Source of the DNA: Mycolicibacterium litorale
Lineage (GTDB): Bacteria > Actinomycetota > Actinomycetes > Mycobacteriales > Mycobacteriaceae
Direction of reading: 5' to 3'
Assembly (NCBI RefSeq): GCF_014218295.1
Contig: NZ_AP023287.1
Span: 5,084,001-5,148,000 of the forward strand
DNA length: 64,000 nt
The position numbers were made by a program, and so were the translations under genes. Below, one piece after another: positions 51,233 through 60,440 of the stretch; within the stretch, counting starts at the first letter, position 1; each line of letters starts with the position of its first letter. Below the pieces are notes generated by a model. It made no database searches. It was given only the letters and a program-made list of their open reading frames with translations, and was not told the DNA's origin.

Positions 51233-53110
51233 CTAGGGCGTGACGATCGCGAACGCCGGGTCCGGACGGTCCAGCACACCCATCAGCGACGCCAGCGCCG
51301 TTTGATCCCCGGCGATCTCGGCGCCGGGTGACGTGCTGTCGCCCGCCGCGTACGCCAACAGCCTCCGCTTGTCGGTCAGCCGGATCGTGGCCTGTGCGGT
51401 CGACGGGTCGGCAGTGACCCTGCGGTGCACCAACACCCCGTTGCGCAGCGTCAACCGATGGTTGTCCCCGGTGTCGGCGAACGTCACGTCGACCGCCACG
51501 TCGAGGTCCCACGCCCGCGGGCCGTCGACGCTGATCGCGAACGCGTCGAACATCTGCTCCGGCGTGAGCTGCGCCAGCAGGGTCGGTGAGCTGGTCTGGC
51601 CGGCGGTGCCGAAACTGCCGTCGCGCAGTTCCGTCGCACCGGACAGGAAGAAGTTGCGCCACGTCGCATTCTCGGCGCCGTAGCCCAGCTGTTCCAGGGT
51701 GTCCGCGTACAGCTCCCGGGCCGCGGCGTGATCTTCGTCGGTGAACACGGCGTGGTCGAGAAGGGTTGCTGCCCAACGGAAGTCCCCGTCGTCGAAGGCC
51801 TCGCGGGCCAGTTCGACCACCCTGTCCAGTCCCCCGAGCGCCTCGACGTAGCGGGGTCCCAGCGCCGCGGGCGGGTGCTGCCACAGCCGGCCGGGATTGC
51901 CGTCGAACCAGCCCATGTAGCGCTGGTACACCGCCTTCACGTTGTGGCTCACCGACCCGTAGTAGCCGTGTGCATGCCACGCCCTCTCGAGGGCGGGCGG
52001 CAACGGGAAGTCCTCGGCGATCTCGATACCGGTGTGACCCTGGTTGAGCAGGCGCAGCGTCTGGTCGTGCAGATAGGCGTACAGGTCCCTCTGCAGTGAA
52101 AGGTAATTCACGATCCGGTCCCGCCCCCACGTGGGCCAGTGGTGAGAGGCGAACACCACGTCGGTTCGGTCGGCGAACGTGTCGATCGCCTCGGTGAGAT
52201 ATCCCGCCCAGCTGCGCGGGTCCCGCACCAGCGCACCCCGCAGCGTGAGCAGGTTGTGCAGATTGTGGGTGGCGTTCTCGGCCATGCACAACGCGCGGTA
52301 CGTCGGGAAGTAGAAGTGCATCTCGGCGGGCGCCTCGGTACCGGGCGCCATCTGGAACTCGATCTCGATCCCGTCGATCGTGTGCGTCTCACCCGTGGCC
52401 GCGACATCGAGCGTCGGCACGATCACCGCGACCTCACCGGTCGACGTGCGCTGCCCCAGACCGCATCCCACCTGGCCGGCGGGTCCGACGTCGAGCATGG
52501 TCCCGTACATGTACGTCGCGCGGCGTGCCATGGCCGTGCCGGCGTAGACGTTCTCGGACACGGCGTGGTCGATGAACCCCTCGGGCGCGATGACCGGCAC
52601 CCGGCCGGCGTCGACCTCGGCCTGGTTGGTCACCCCCAGCACGCCACCGAAATGGTCCACGTGGCTGTGGGTGTAGATGACCGCGCTCACCGCACGGTCA
52701 CCGCGCTCGCGGCGGTACAGCGCGAGCGCGGCGGCGGCGGTCTCGGTGGAGATCAGCGGGTCGATGACGATGACGCCGGTATCCCCCTCGACGAACGTGA
52801 TGTTCGACAGATCGAAACCGCGGACCTGGTAGATACCTCCGACCACCTCGTAGAGCCCCTGCTTGGCGGCCAGCCGGGACTGCCGCAGCAGGCTGGGGTG
52901 CACCGACGCCGGCACGTCCTCGCCGAGGAAGGCGTAGGCGTCGTTGTCCCACACCACCCGTCCGTCGGCCGCCGTGATGACGCACGGGTCGAGTGCGGCG
53001 ATGAAGCCGCGGTCGGCATCGTCGAAATCCGTTGTGTCCGAGAACGGCAGGGTGCTCAGATGAGCCCGGTGCGCCGCTTCGATGCGGGCGCTCGGTGGCT
53101 TCGAATCCAT
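51233..53110 (-). CDS. Alkyl sulfatase (SdsA1-like metallo-beta-lactamase fold)
   Basis: 625 residues. The MBL domain has THSHVDHFGG and ENATHNLHN zinc motifs, SHHWPTWG, then the alkyl-sulfatase dimerisation domain and a C-terminal SCP2-like domain (ATIRLTDKRRLLAYAAGD). It cleaves primary or secondary alkyl sulfates such as SDS; position matches Rv3762c. Start ATG at 53110; an upstream ATG lies in a Pro/Arg-rich non-coding stretch and is rejected. No signal peptide. Confidence 0.9.
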   Translation of the reverse strand: MDSKPPSARIEAAHRAHLSTLPFSDTTDFDDADRGFIAALDPCVITAADGRVVWDNDAYAFLGEDVPASVHPSLLRQSRLAAKQGLYEVVGGIYQVRGFDLSNITFVEGDTGVIVIDPLISTETAAAALALYRRERGDRAVSAVIYTHSHVDHFGGVLGVTNQAEVDAGRVPVIAPEGFIDHAVSENVYAGTAMARRATYMYGTMLDVGPAGQVGCGLGQRTSTGEVAVIVPTLDVAATGETHTIDGIEIEFQMAPGTEAPAEMHFYFPTYRALCMAENATHNLHNLLTLRGALVRDPRSWAGYLTEAIDTFADRTDVVFASHHWPTWGRDRIVNYLSLQRDLYAYLHDQTLRLLNQGHTGIEIAEDFPLPPALERAWHAHGYYGSVSHNVKAVYQRYMGWFDGNPGRLWQHPPAALGPRYVEALGGLDRVVELAREAFDDGDFRWAATLLDHAVFTDEDHAAARELYADTLEQLGYGAENATWRNFFLSGATELRDGSFGTAGQTSSPTLLAQLTPEQMFDAFAISVDGPRAWDLDVAVDVTFADTGDNHRLTLRNGVLVHRRVTADPSTAQATIRLTDKRRLLAYAAGDSTSPGAEIAGDQTALASLMGVLDRPDPAFAIVTP

Positions 53111-53162
53111 GCCGGAGACCCTGCCACCACCGTCCCCGTCGCGCAGACGAACGGCGCAGTGT

Positions 53163-54014
53163 TCACGAACCCATCGTCTGCGCGATGCGGCTGATCTCGT
53201 CGGCGCCGTAGCCGGCGGCCACCGCGGCGTCGACATACCCGCGGAACGCTTCGAGCGCGCCGGCGTCCACCCCGGCCGCCCGCGACGCCGTGATGAGGTG
53301 GCGAACCGACGCGGCGACCGACGCGACCGGTGCGCTGCTGTCGTCGTGCCGGTCCGCGCCGATCCGCTCGAGCAGTTCGTCGACGATCGGGGGCAGGATG
53401 CCGGCGATGCCCTGGGCGTGCGGGAGGAGTTCCGCGGGTGAGATCCCGTTCGCCCGAGCCACGTTCACCGAATGCAGTACGCCGCTGACCGATGTCCAGA
53501 ACAGGTCGAGCAAGGCCATGTCGAACGCGGCGGCGCGGCCGGGATCCTCGCCGACCCATGTCGGGGTGGCCAGCGCGTCGAAGACCGGCCGGTGGGTGTC
53601 GTAGAGCTCGCGCGGACCGGAGAACAGGATGCTGGCCCGCGCGCTACCGATGGTCTCGGTCGGCGTCATGATCGCCCCGTCGAGGTACCGGCCGCCGAGT
53701 CCGTCGACCAGTCGGGCGGTGCGGCGCGCGGCGTCCGGTGTGTCCGACGCCAGGCCGACGATGACGCGGTCCGCCACGGCCGCCCCTGCGGAGGTCACGA
53801 CCGCGTCGAGCACGGTCTGGTCGACGACGTTGACGAGCGTGAGGTCGGCGGCGGCGACGGCCTGCGCGGGACTGTCGGCCCACAGCGCCCCTCGTGCGCG
53901 CACGCCGTCGGCCTTGGCGGCTGTGCGGTTCCACACCGTGGTGCGGTAGCCGGCGTCGAGCAGCGCGACGGTCAACGCCCGGCCCATCGGTGCGAGCCCG
54001 AGTATCGAGATCAT
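53163..54014 (-). CDS. NAD(P)-dependent oxidoreductase, imine-reductase/3-HIBADH-like, copy 2
   Basis: 283 residues. Rossmann ISILGLAPMGRALTVALLDAG and VWNRTAAKADGV (Arg after NR suggests NADPH), then DGAIMTPTETIGSARASILFSG. These are the blocks of bacterial imine reductases and 6-phosphogluconate/beta-hydroxyacid dehydrogenases. The usual catalytic Lys of beta-hydroxyacid dehydrogenases is not evident, which favours an imine-reductase type. 4-base ATGA overlap with copy 1. Confidence 0.83.
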   Translation of the reverse strand: MISILGLAPMGRALTVALLDAGYRTTVWNRTAAKADGVRARGALWADSPAQAVAAADLTLVNVVDQTVLDAVVTSAGAAVADRVIVGLASDTPDAARRTARLVDGLGGRYLDGAIMTPTETIGSARASILFSGPRELYDTHRPVFDALATPTWVGEDPGRAAAFDMALLDLFWTSVSGVLHSVNVARANGISPAELLPHAQGIAGILPPIVDELLERIGADRHDDSSAPVASVAASVRHLITASRAAGVDAGALEAFRGYVDAAVAAGYGADEISRIAQTMGS

Positions 54015-54880
54015 GCCGCGCGCACCGGATTACGGATGCTCTCGATGATGCGGGCGAACCCCTCCACGCCGTGGCCCGCGTCGATCTGCCGGTGGATGAG
54101 CCGCTGCACCATGTCGACCACCTCGGTGCTGATCCCGGCCGCCGCGCTCGCCTCGACGATCTCGCTGATGTCGGAGAACGCGAGGCTCTGCTGGCCCGGC
54201 AGCGTGTAGTCGCCGCCGTCGATGATCTCGGCGTACTCGGCGAGCGCAGGCAGCACGGCGGCCAGCCACGCGGTGGCCCGGCGTGCGAACTCCTTGGCCG
54301 ACGTGCCCGCGGTGGCGACCATTGCGGCACCGTGGAAGAACCCCGCGAACATCACGTACATCGCCGACAGGAGCGCGAGGTCGTGCAGCGACGCCAGCCC
54401 CGGGTCCTCACCGAAGTACTCGGCGTCACCCCAGGTTTCGAGTAGCTCGCCGTCGCGGTCGAAGACGGCGCGTGAACCGCTGTAGTACACCGAAGAGCCG
54501 GGTGACCCGATCATCGCCGGCACCGCCATGATGCCGCCGTCGAGGTAGTCGGCGCCGTGGCCGGCCGACCATGCGGCCAGTTCACGCGCCCCGTCGGGTG
54601 TCGTCGTGGTGACGTTGACGAGGCGCCGGCCGGCCAAGCGGTCCGCGACGGGGTCGAGGACCTGGTGCACCGAGCGGTGGTCGAACAGGCAGACGACGAC
54701 GACCTCGGCGGAGCCGACGGCTTCGGCGGCGGTTTCGGCCACCTGCACGCCCGCCGACACCAGCACCGCCGCCCGATGCGGCGTGCGGTTCCACACGACG
54801 ACCCGGTGACCGGCTCCGGCCGCGGCGCGCGCGAGCGCAGATCCCATCTCACCGGCTCCGAGAATGCTCACAGTTGACAT
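54011..54880 (-). CDS. NAD(P)-dependent oxidoreductase, imine-reductase-like, copy 1
   Basis: 289 residues. VSILGAGEMGSALARAAAGAG, VWNRTPHRAAVL, YLDGGIMAVPAMIGSPGSSVYYSG and a C-terminal helical domain with AEIIDGGDYTLPGQQSLAF. Paralogue of the following gene with clear divergence. First gene of a two-gene unit that faces an HxlR regulator across a 98-base promoter region holding a candidate operator, so it is probably induced by a specific ligand. Confidence 0.83.
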   Translation of the reverse strand: MSTVSILGAGEMGSALARAAAGAGHRVVVWNRTPHRAAVLVSAGVQVAETAAEAVGSAEVVVVCLFDHRSVHQVLDPVADRLAGRRLVNVTTTTPDGARELAAWSAGHGADYLDGGIMAVPAMIGSPGSSVYYSGSRAVFDRDGELLETWGDAEYFGEDPGLASLHDLALLSAMYVMFAGFFHGAAMVATAGTSAKEFARRATAWLAAVLPALAEYAEIIDGGDYTLPGQQSLAFSDISEIVEASAAAGISTEVVDMVQRLIHRQIDAGHGVEGFARIIESIRNPVRAA

Positions 54881-54939
54881 GGATTCATCGTCGAGGCGAC
54901 ACGGAGTTCTCGACAAGTACCCACTTTCGAGTGCGATAC

Positions 54940-54957
54940 TCACTTCACGGTAAGTGA
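54940..54957. promoter_or_regulatory. Candidate HxlR operator
   Basis: TCACTT-N6-AAGTGA between the divergent imine-reductase-like and HxlR genes. A second small palindrome CACT-TTCG-AGTG lies at 54922-54933. Assignment by position only. Confidence 0.5.
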
Positions 54958-54978
54958 TGGCTGTGACCAGGAGGTCTG

Positions 54979-55317
54979 ATGAGCCAACTCGGCGAGTACA
55001 CCTGCGGACTGGACGCCGCCATGGCGGTGGTCGACGGCAAATGGAAACCCCTGATCCTCTGGGAGCTCCAGGACGGGCCGAAGCGGTTCAACGCGCTGCA
55101 CCGCGGCCTGGCCGGCGTATCGCAGAAGATGCTCACCCAGCATCTGAAGGAACTGCAGCGCCACGGCGTGGTGCACCGCGAGAGCTTCCACGAGGTGCCA
55201 CCCCGGGTCGAGTACTCGATGACGCCGGCCGGCCGGGAGCTCCTGGAAGCGCTTGCACCGCTGGGTGATTGGGCGACCAAGCACATCGCGTTGATCTGTG
55301 CGGCGAAGACCGGCTGA
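54979..55317 (+). CDS. HxlR-family transcriptional regulator
   Basis: 112 residues. YTCGLDAAMAVVDGKWKPLILWEL, GVSQKMLTQHLKELQRHG and VEYSMTPAGRELL are the winged-helix HxlR pattern; the N-terminal Cys of YTCG is the redox or aldehyde-reactive residue in some members (HypR, YodB). AGGAGG precedes the ATG. Likely controls the divergent imine-reductase-like pair. Confidence 0.9.
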   Translation: MSQLGEYTCGLDAAMAVVDGKWKPLILWELQDGPKRFNALHRGLAGVSQKMLTQHLKELQRHGVVHRESFHEVPPRVEYSMTPAGRELLEALAPLGDWATKHIALICAAKTG

Positions 55318-55365
55318 CCCGTTGCGGAAGGCCCGGCGTCGATGTTGCCGCGCCGCGGGGTGTCC

Positions 55366-55779
55366 TCAGACCTGTCGTTCGGCGAGCCAGCGTTCGGCGC
55401 GCCGGCGCGACGCCCGCGACAGCCAGGCGTCCTGGATCAACTCGGTCAGCTCCTCGACGCCGATCCGCCCGATCTCACTGCCGCGCACCAGAACCGACAG
55501 GTGACCGTCGAACCGGTCGGTGGTGAAGAACGGTGAGTGCGGGTCCTGGATCAGGGCCCGCTTGTCGTCCTCCGACTCCACCCAGATCATGATCACGTCG
55601 GGGTAGCGTTCACCGCTGTCGGGATCGGCCGCGTCCGGCTGTGGTGTGCGGAAGAACACGAACGACTTACCGCCCACCTGATAGATCGCATTGCCCTTCG
55701 GACCCTCGATGCGCTTGGCGTGCGGCATCGCGGCCGCGATCTCGTGGACGTCGGCGACCCGGGCGGGGCGGTCAGCCAC
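55366..55779 (-). CDS. MmcQ/YjbR family protein
   Basis: 137 residues. VADVHEIAAAMPHAKRIEG, YQVGGKSFVFFRTP, FFTTDRFDGHLSVLVR and AWLSRASRRRAE match the double-wing DNA-binding-like MmcQ/YjbR fold. Function undefined. GTG start; overlaps the metallophosphoesterase stop by 8 bases. Confidence 0.85.
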   Translation of the reverse strand: MADRPARVADVHEIAAAMPHAKRIEGPKGNAIYQVGGKSFVFFRTPQPDAADPDSGERYPDVIMIWVESEDDKRALIQDPHSPFFTTDRFDGHLSVLVRGSEIGRIGVEELTELIQDAWLSRASRRRAERWLAERQV

Positions 55780-56275
55780 GCCGCTCCACGTTGTGCAGGG
55801 CGACATCGCTCAGCACCCCGTCGGCGACCGTCGCGGTCATGTACGTGCAGTGCGGCTGGCGGCGCCGGTCCGTCGGAGAACCGGGGTTGAGCAACCGCAG
55901 GCCCGTCGCCGCGGTGGTGTCCCACGGGATGTGGCTGTGCCCGAACACCAGGACGTCGGTGTCCGGGTAGAGCGCGGCCATCCGCGCGTCACGCCCGCCG
56001 GACGGCCCCGTCTCGTGCACGACGGTGAAGCGCACGCCCGCCAGCGTGACGTCCGCGCGTTCGGGCAGGCGGCGGCGCAACTCGTCGCCGTCGTTGTTGC
56101 CCCAGCACGCCACCAACCTCGTCGAGCGCTCCTCGAGCTCGTCGAGCAGGCCGGGCTCCACCCAGTCGCCGGCATGGATCACCACGTCGGCGCGCGCCAC
56201 CTCGTCCCACACCACCGCGGGCAGATCGCGCGCTCGCTTCGGCACATGGGTGTCGGAGATCAGCAGCAGCCGCAT
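55772..56275 (-). CDS. Calcineurin-like metallophosphoesterase (YfcE/MJ0936 family)
   Basis: 167 residues. LLLISDTHVPK, VIHAGDW, CWGNNDGDE (GNND in place of GNHD), VVHETGPSG and FGHSHIPW give all five metal-binding blocks. Small cytosolic phosphodiesterase. Its start overlaps the stop of the upstream SnoaL-like gene. Confidence 0.9.
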   Translation of the reverse strand: MRLLLISDTHVPKRARDLPAVVWDEVARADVVIHAGDWVEPGLLDELEERSTRLVACWGNNDGDELRRRLPERADVTLAGVRFTVVHETGPSGGRDARMAALYPDTDVLVFGHSHIPWDTTAATGLRLLNPGSPTDRRRQPHCTYMTATVADGVLSDVALHNVERRG

Positions 56276-56664
56276 CACGACCCCGCCAGCAGTTCGGCCA
56301 TTCTCGGGATCACCGTCTGCAACGCCTTGAACGGCCGCAGCATCACCTTGACCGACGTGATCTCGCCGGCGTCGTTCCACTCGATCATGTCGATGCCGTT
56401 GACGTGGATGCCGTCGAGGTCGGCGACGAACTCCAGTACCGCCGAGCTGTCGGCATACCACTGGTTGACGTAGCGAAAACCCTGACCGCCGAACAGTTTT
56501 GCGGCTGCATTCAGGTACGCGGCGGTGGTGTCGCGGCCTTCCTGCGGGGTGAAAACCGCCGGCGAGTAGAACACCGCGTCCGCCGCCAGCAGCGCCGTCA
56601 CGTCGCCGCCGTGGCCGCCGTCGATGAAGTCGAGCCAGCGCTTGATCACCGGAGGTGTCGTCAT
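56275..56664 (-). CDS. SnoaL/NTF2-like protein
   Basis: 129 residues. LDFIDGGHGGDVTALLAADAVFYSP and GIDMIEWNDAGEITSVKVMLRP form a typical nuclear transport factor 2-like single domain. No catalytic assignment. ATG at 56664; preceding GGAGGTG is a good ribosome site in the right position. Confidence 0.85.
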   Translation of the reverse strand: MTTPPVIKRWLDFIDGGHGGDVTALLAADAVFYSPAVFTPQEGRDTTAAYLNAAAKLFGGQGFRYVNQWYADSSAVLEFVADLDGIHVNGIDMIEWNDAGEITSVKVMLRPFKALQTVIPRMAELLAGS

Positions 56665-56751
56665 ACCGTGCGAGATTACGCGCGGGTTTGGCCCGAGAAG
56701 GTGAGGGGAATGACGCCTGGCGTCGGGCCTTACGTCAGCAGGAGTACACAC

Positions 56752-57462
56752 ATGAGAGTTCGCCATTTCGGTCGCATCCTCGGCGCGGCGGCGGTCACCG
56801 CCTGGGCCGCGCTGGTCGGCGTGGCCGCACCGTCGGCATCCGCGCAGGCGTGTCCCGATGTCGAGGTGGTCTTCGCCAGGGGCACCGGGGAGGCCGTCGG
56901 TGTCGGCGGCGTCGGCCAGTCGTTCGTCGACGCGCTGCGCGCCCAGGCCGGCCCGCGAACGGTGAACGTCTACGCGGTCAACTACGCGGCATCGAACAAC
57001 TTCGACGCCCGCGACGAACTGGCCCGGACCGTCGTCGAGGGGATCCGCGACGCCGGGAACCGCGTCCAGACCATCGCCACGACGTGCCCGAACACCCGGA
57101 TCGTGCTGGGCGGGTTCTCGCAGGGTGCGGTCGTCGCCGGATTCGTGACGTCCTCGACGGTTCCCGACGCGGTGCCCGCGGCATACCGGGACTCGGTCCC
57201 GCAGCCGCTCGCGGCCGAGGTCGCCGAACACGTCGCGGCCGTCACCCTGTTCGGGCTGCCGTCGCCCCAGTGGCTCGGCACCTACGGTGCCCCGCCGGTC
57301 GTCATCGGCCCGCTGTACGCGCCGAAGACGCTGCAGCTGTGCGCGGAAGGCGACACGATCTGCAACGGCGCACCCGGTGGGCAGCCGAGCATCGCGCACG
57401 CCCTCTACGGGATCAACGGGATGACACAGCAGGCCGCCACCTACGCGGTGGACCGGCTGTAG
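56752..57462 (+). CDS. Secreted cutinase-family esterase
   Basis: 236 residues. Sec signal ending PSASAQA, then CPDVEVVFARGTGEAVG, nucleophile GGFSQGAVVAGF, CAEGDTICNGAPGG with the catalytic Asp and disulfide cysteines, and HALYG with the catalytic His. Mycobacterial Culp-type carboxylesterase/phospholipase in the envelope. GCAGGAG precedes the start; ends at a bidirectional hairpin. Confidence 0.92.
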   Translation: MRVRHFGRILGAAAVTAWAALVGVAAPSASAQACPDVEVVFARGTGEAVGVGGVGQSFVDALRAQAGPRTVNVYAVNYAASNNFDARDELARTVVEGIRDAGNRVQTIATTCPNTRIVLGGFSQGAVVAGFVTSSTVPDAVPAAYRDSVPQPLAAEVAEHVAAVTLFGLPSPQWLGTYGAPPVVIGPLYAPKTLQLCAEGDTICNGAPGGQPSIAHALYGINGMTQQAATYAVDRL

Positions 57463-57474
57463 GAACCGCGGGCA

Positions 57475-57504
57475 GACGCCGGGTCCCTACCGGGGCCCGG
57501 CGTC
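57475..57504. terminator. Bidirectional hairpin between cutinase and GGDEF genes
   Basis: Perfect 9-bp stem GACGCCGGG / CCCGGCGTC with a 12-base loop, 13 bases after the cutinase stop and spanning the stop codon of the convergent GGDEF gene. Confidence 0.65.
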
Positions 57505-58467
57505 GCGCACCGGCCGTCCCCGGCTGCGGTACATCGCGGCGTCGGCCTGGGCGTAGAGCCCGGCGATGTCGGCGTCACGGCAGGGCGCGGTCGCGGTACC
57601 GACGCTCACCCCCGGTGTGTGGTGCCTGATGTCGCGGACGAAGCCCGTGAGCGCGTCCGGGTCCGTACCGGCGATGCAGGCGCCGAACTCGTCACCACCC
57701 AGCCGCGCCAGGACCGTGCCGCGTGGCGCCAGGCGCCGCCACTGCCGGGCGTACCCGGCGATGTGACGGTCCCCGGCGAGGTGGCCATAGGTGTCGTTGA
57801 GGGTCTTCAGCCCGTCGATGTCGAGGGCGACGACGGACACCGTCGCCGACCCGGATCGGCGGCCCGCCAGCAGGTCCGCCGTCCCGATCTCCCACCCGGC
57901 GCGGTTGAGCAGACCGGTCAGCGGGTCCGTGCACGCCTCGGTGAACATCGCCCTCATGAGCATCCCGAACGACTCGGCGGCCCCGACGATCGCGACGGTG
58001 ATGATCAGGAACGTGATGACACCCGTGTGGTGGGCCGGTGACACGGCGACCGCGGCCACACACGCCGCGGTCTGCACGCCGATCAACGGCCACGCCTGAC
58101 GCGGCGGATGGAACGCCCGCAGGTACATCGCCAGGAACATCGGGGCGATCATGCAGACGTACTGCGCGGTGAGCGTCACGTGAAAAGCCATCACGATCGG
58201 GGCGGCCGCCATCGCCGCGACCGTGGCCGGCCACAGCCGCTGCGGCCGGACCGCCAGGTAGCCCAGCGCCGCCACCCCGAGGACGATCGCGACGACCCCG
58301 CCGGTCGGGTTCGCATAGACGAGGTCGGTGCGCACCGGGAAGAACGTGAACACCACCCCGTACAGGTAGAGGAAGGTCGTGGCGCCCAGGTAGATCCGCA
58401 GCAGACGAACCCGCTGTCTGCCGAGGACAGGGCCCTCGGCACCGGCGAGCGAGCGCAGGCGATACAT
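57487..58467 (-). CDS. Membrane-bound GGDEF diguanylate cyclase
   Basis: 326 residues. Six predicted TM helices in the first about 170 residues, then a GGDEF domain: DPLTGLLNRAGW, VVALDIDGLKTLNDTYGHLAGD and an intact active-site RLGGDEFGACI, ending with QADAAMYRSRGR. No EAL domain. Synthesises c-di-GMP; the usual upstream RxxD inhibitory site is not evident, but I could not check this precisely. Confidence 0.9.
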   Translation of the reverse strand: MYRLRSLAGAEGPVLGRQRVRLLRIYLGATTFLYLYGVVFTFFPVRTDLVYANPTGGVVAIVLGVAALGYLAVRPQRLWPATVAAMAAAPIVMAFHVTLTAQYVCMIAPMFLAMYLRAFHPPRQAWPLIGVQTAACVAAVAVSPAHHTGVITFLIITVAIVGAAESFGMLMRAMFTEACTDPLTGLLNRAGWEIGTADLLAGRRSGSATVSVVALDIDGLKTLNDTYGHLAGDRHIAGYARQWRRLAPRGTVLARLGGDEFGACIAGTDPDALTGFVRDIRHHTPGVSVGTATAPCRDADIAGLYAQADAAMYRSRGRPVRDAGPR

Positions 58468-58569
58468 GACGCGGATTATCGATCATGATGGCGTCCGGCG
58501 GCGCAGGCCGCGAAAAAGCGGCGACTCCCGGGCGTGGTGCCTGCCGCGGGAGCCGTGATCGCAAGAGAG

Positions 58570-58642
58570 TGCGCCCGAAGGGATTCGAACCCCTAACCTT
58601 CTGATCCGTAGTCAGATGCTCTATCCGTTGAGCTACGGGCGC
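58570..58642 (-). tRNA. tRNA-Arg (anticodon ACG)
   Basis: 73 nt, acceptor GCGCCCG/CGGGCGC, anticodon loop CTACGGA, T-loop GGTTCGAATCC. No encoded CCA. Substrate of TadA for A34-to-I34 editing, whose gene is at 42137. Confidence 0.95.
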
Positions 58643-58713
58643 TTGCCGTTGTTCAGTTGTCGATCGTTCTTCAGTACTACTTCGCTACTTCGTGGCTGAC
58701 GAGTCAGCCGCGG

Positions 58714-58802
58714 CGGAGGCGAGAGGATTTGAACCTCCGGTCCCCGGTAAGGGGGACAACTCATTAGCAGTGAGTCCCATTCGGCCGCTCTGGCACGCCT
58801 CC
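58714..58802 (-). tRNA. tRNA-Ser (anticodon GCT)
   Basis: 89 nt class II tRNA. Acceptor GGAGGCG/CGCCTCC, anticodon loop CTGCTAA with stem ACTCA/TGAGT, long variable arm, no encoded CCA. The 416 bases between the GGDEF gene and hisC2 hold this gene and tRNA-Arg and nothing else recognised. Confidence 0.95.
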
Positions 58803-58884
58803 TGACGTTACCGCCGGTCGCACAGCCTACACATCCGTCGGCCGTGGAAGCAAAGCGGTCGATCGCCCGCCCTATGCTGGTCGG

Positions 58885-59961
58885 GTGACCGCCCGCCTGC
58901 GCCCCGAATTGGCCGACATCCCGGCCTACACACCGGGTAAGACGGTTCCGGGTGCCATCAAGATCGCCAGCAACGAGACCGTGCACGGCCCGCTGCCCAG
59001 TGTGCGCGCGGCGATCGAGAAGGCAACCGACCAGATCAACCGCTATCCCGACAACGGCTACCTCGACCTGCGCGAGCACCTGGCCAAGCACCTCGACGAG
59101 CACCTCGGGGCGGCCGGCTTCACCCCGGAGCAGATCTCCGTCGGCTGCGGTTCGGTGAGCCTGTGCCAGCAGTTGATCCAGATCACCTCGTCGGTCGGTG
59201 ACGAGGTGATCTTCGGCTGGCGCAGTTTCGAGATCTATCCCCTCCAGGTCCGCACCGCGGGCGCCACCCCGGTGCAGGTGCCGCTGCGCGACCACGTCCA
59301 CGACCTCGACGCGATGCTGGCCGCCGTCACCGACCGGACCCGGCTGATCTTCGTCTGCAACCCCAACAACCCGACCAGCACCGTCGTCGACCCCGACGAC
59401 CTGAAGCGGTTCGTCGAGGCGGTTCCGCCGCACATCCTGGTGGTGCTGGACGAGGCCTACGTCGAGTACATCCGCGACGACATGGCGCCCGACAGTTTCG
59501 GGCTCGTCCGCGACCACCCGAATGTCGTGGTGCTGCGGACCTTTTCGAAGGCGTACGGGCTGGCGGGCCTGCGGATCGGCTACGCCGTCGCCGACGCCGA
59601 CATCGTGACCGCGCTCGGCAAGGTGTACGTGCCGTTCTCTGCGACCAGCGTGTCGCAGGCCGCCGCGATCGCATCGATCGACGCCGCCGACGAACTGCTG
59701 GCCCGCACCGACGAGGTGGTCGCCGAACGCACCCGCGTCACCACCGCCCTTCGCGAGGCCGGATTCACGCTGCCGCCGTCACAGGCCAACTTCGTCTGGC
59801 TGCCGCTGGCCGACCGCACCCTCGACTTCGTCGAGAAGGCCGCGCAGAACCGGCTCGTGGTGCGGCCCTACGGTGAGGACGGGGTCCGCGTGACCGTCGC
59901 CTCCCCGCACGAGAACGACGCCTTCCTCGACTTCGCCCGCGACTGGATTGGACAGCCATGA
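58885..59961 (+). CDS. hisC2: Aromatic / histidinol-phosphate-type aminotransferase (HisC2/Pat)
   Basis: 358 residues, PLP fold type I. ELADIPAYTPGKTVPGAIKIASNE at the N-terminus, CNPNNPTSTVV, LDEAYVEYI, PLP-Lys in RTFSKAYGLAGLRIGYA. This length and N-terminus match the actinobacterial aromatic-amino-acid aminotransferase at Rv3772. It could convert the TyrA product to tyrosine. GTG start; 4-base ATGA overlap with the DUF4334 gene downstream. Confidence 0.92.
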   Translation: MTARLRPELADIPAYTPGKTVPGAIKIASNETVHGPLPSVRAAIEKATDQINRYPDNGYLDLREHLAKHLDEHLGAAGFTPEQISVGCGSVSLCQQLIQITSSVGDEVIFGWRSFEIYPLQVRTAGATPVQVPLRDHVHDLDAMLAAVTDRTRLIFVCNPNNPTSTVVDPDDLKRFVEAVPPHILVVLDEAYVEYIRDDMAPDSFGLVRDHPNVVVLRTFSKAYGLAGLRIGYAVADADIVTALGKVYVPFSATSVSQAAAIASIDAADELLARTDEVVAERTRVTTALREAGFTLPPSQANFVWLPLADRTLDFVEKAAQNRLVVRPYGEDGVRVTVASPHENDAFLDFARDWIGQP

Positions 59962-60440
59962 CTTCGACGAGCACCGCCCGCGAGACCTTCGACCGGCTCA
60001 CCTCGCGCACCGACACCATCGCCGACGCCGAACTCGACGAGTTCTGGGCCACCCTGGAACCGGTCGGCATCGACTTCATGCTCGGCGAATGGAAGGGCGG
60101 GGAGTTCCACACCGGCCACAAGGCCAACGGCTTCATGGAACGCCTCAACTGGTTCGGCAAGACGTTCCACTCCGCCACCGACGCCAAACCGCTGGTGTGT
60201 CTGGACGCCGACGGCAACAGGTTCTCCAACACCGAGGCGATGAAGGGTGAGGCCAGCCTCTGGATGGAGGAGTTCCGCGGTGAGGTGACCGCGTCGATGG
60301 TCTACGACGGCGCGCCCGTGCACGACCACTTCAAGAAGGTCGACGACAACACCCTGCTGGGCATCATGAACGGCAAGGGCGCCCTGGACTTCAGTTCCGG
60401 GACCGGCCGCCACCTGTACTTCTACCTCGAGCGGGTCTAG
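59958..60440 (+). CDS. DUF4334 / GXWXG protein
   Basis: 160 residues. The GXWXG motif in FMLGEWKGGEFHTGH, then the C-terminal DUF4334 strand set (GEASLWMEEFRGEVTASMVYDG, PVHDHFKKVDDNTLLGIMNGK). Function unknown; lipid or small-molecule binding has been suggested for the fold. Overlaps the aminotransferase by 4 bases and the convergent DinB-like gene by 4 bases. Confidence 0.87.
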   Translation: MTSTSTARETFDRLTSRTDTIADAELDEFWATLEPVGIDFMLGEWKGGEFHTGHKANGFMERLNWFGKTFHSATDAKPLVCLDADGNRFSNTEAMKGEASLWMEEFRGEVTASMVYDGAPVHDHFKKVDDNTLLGIMNGKGALDFSSGTGRHLYFYLERV

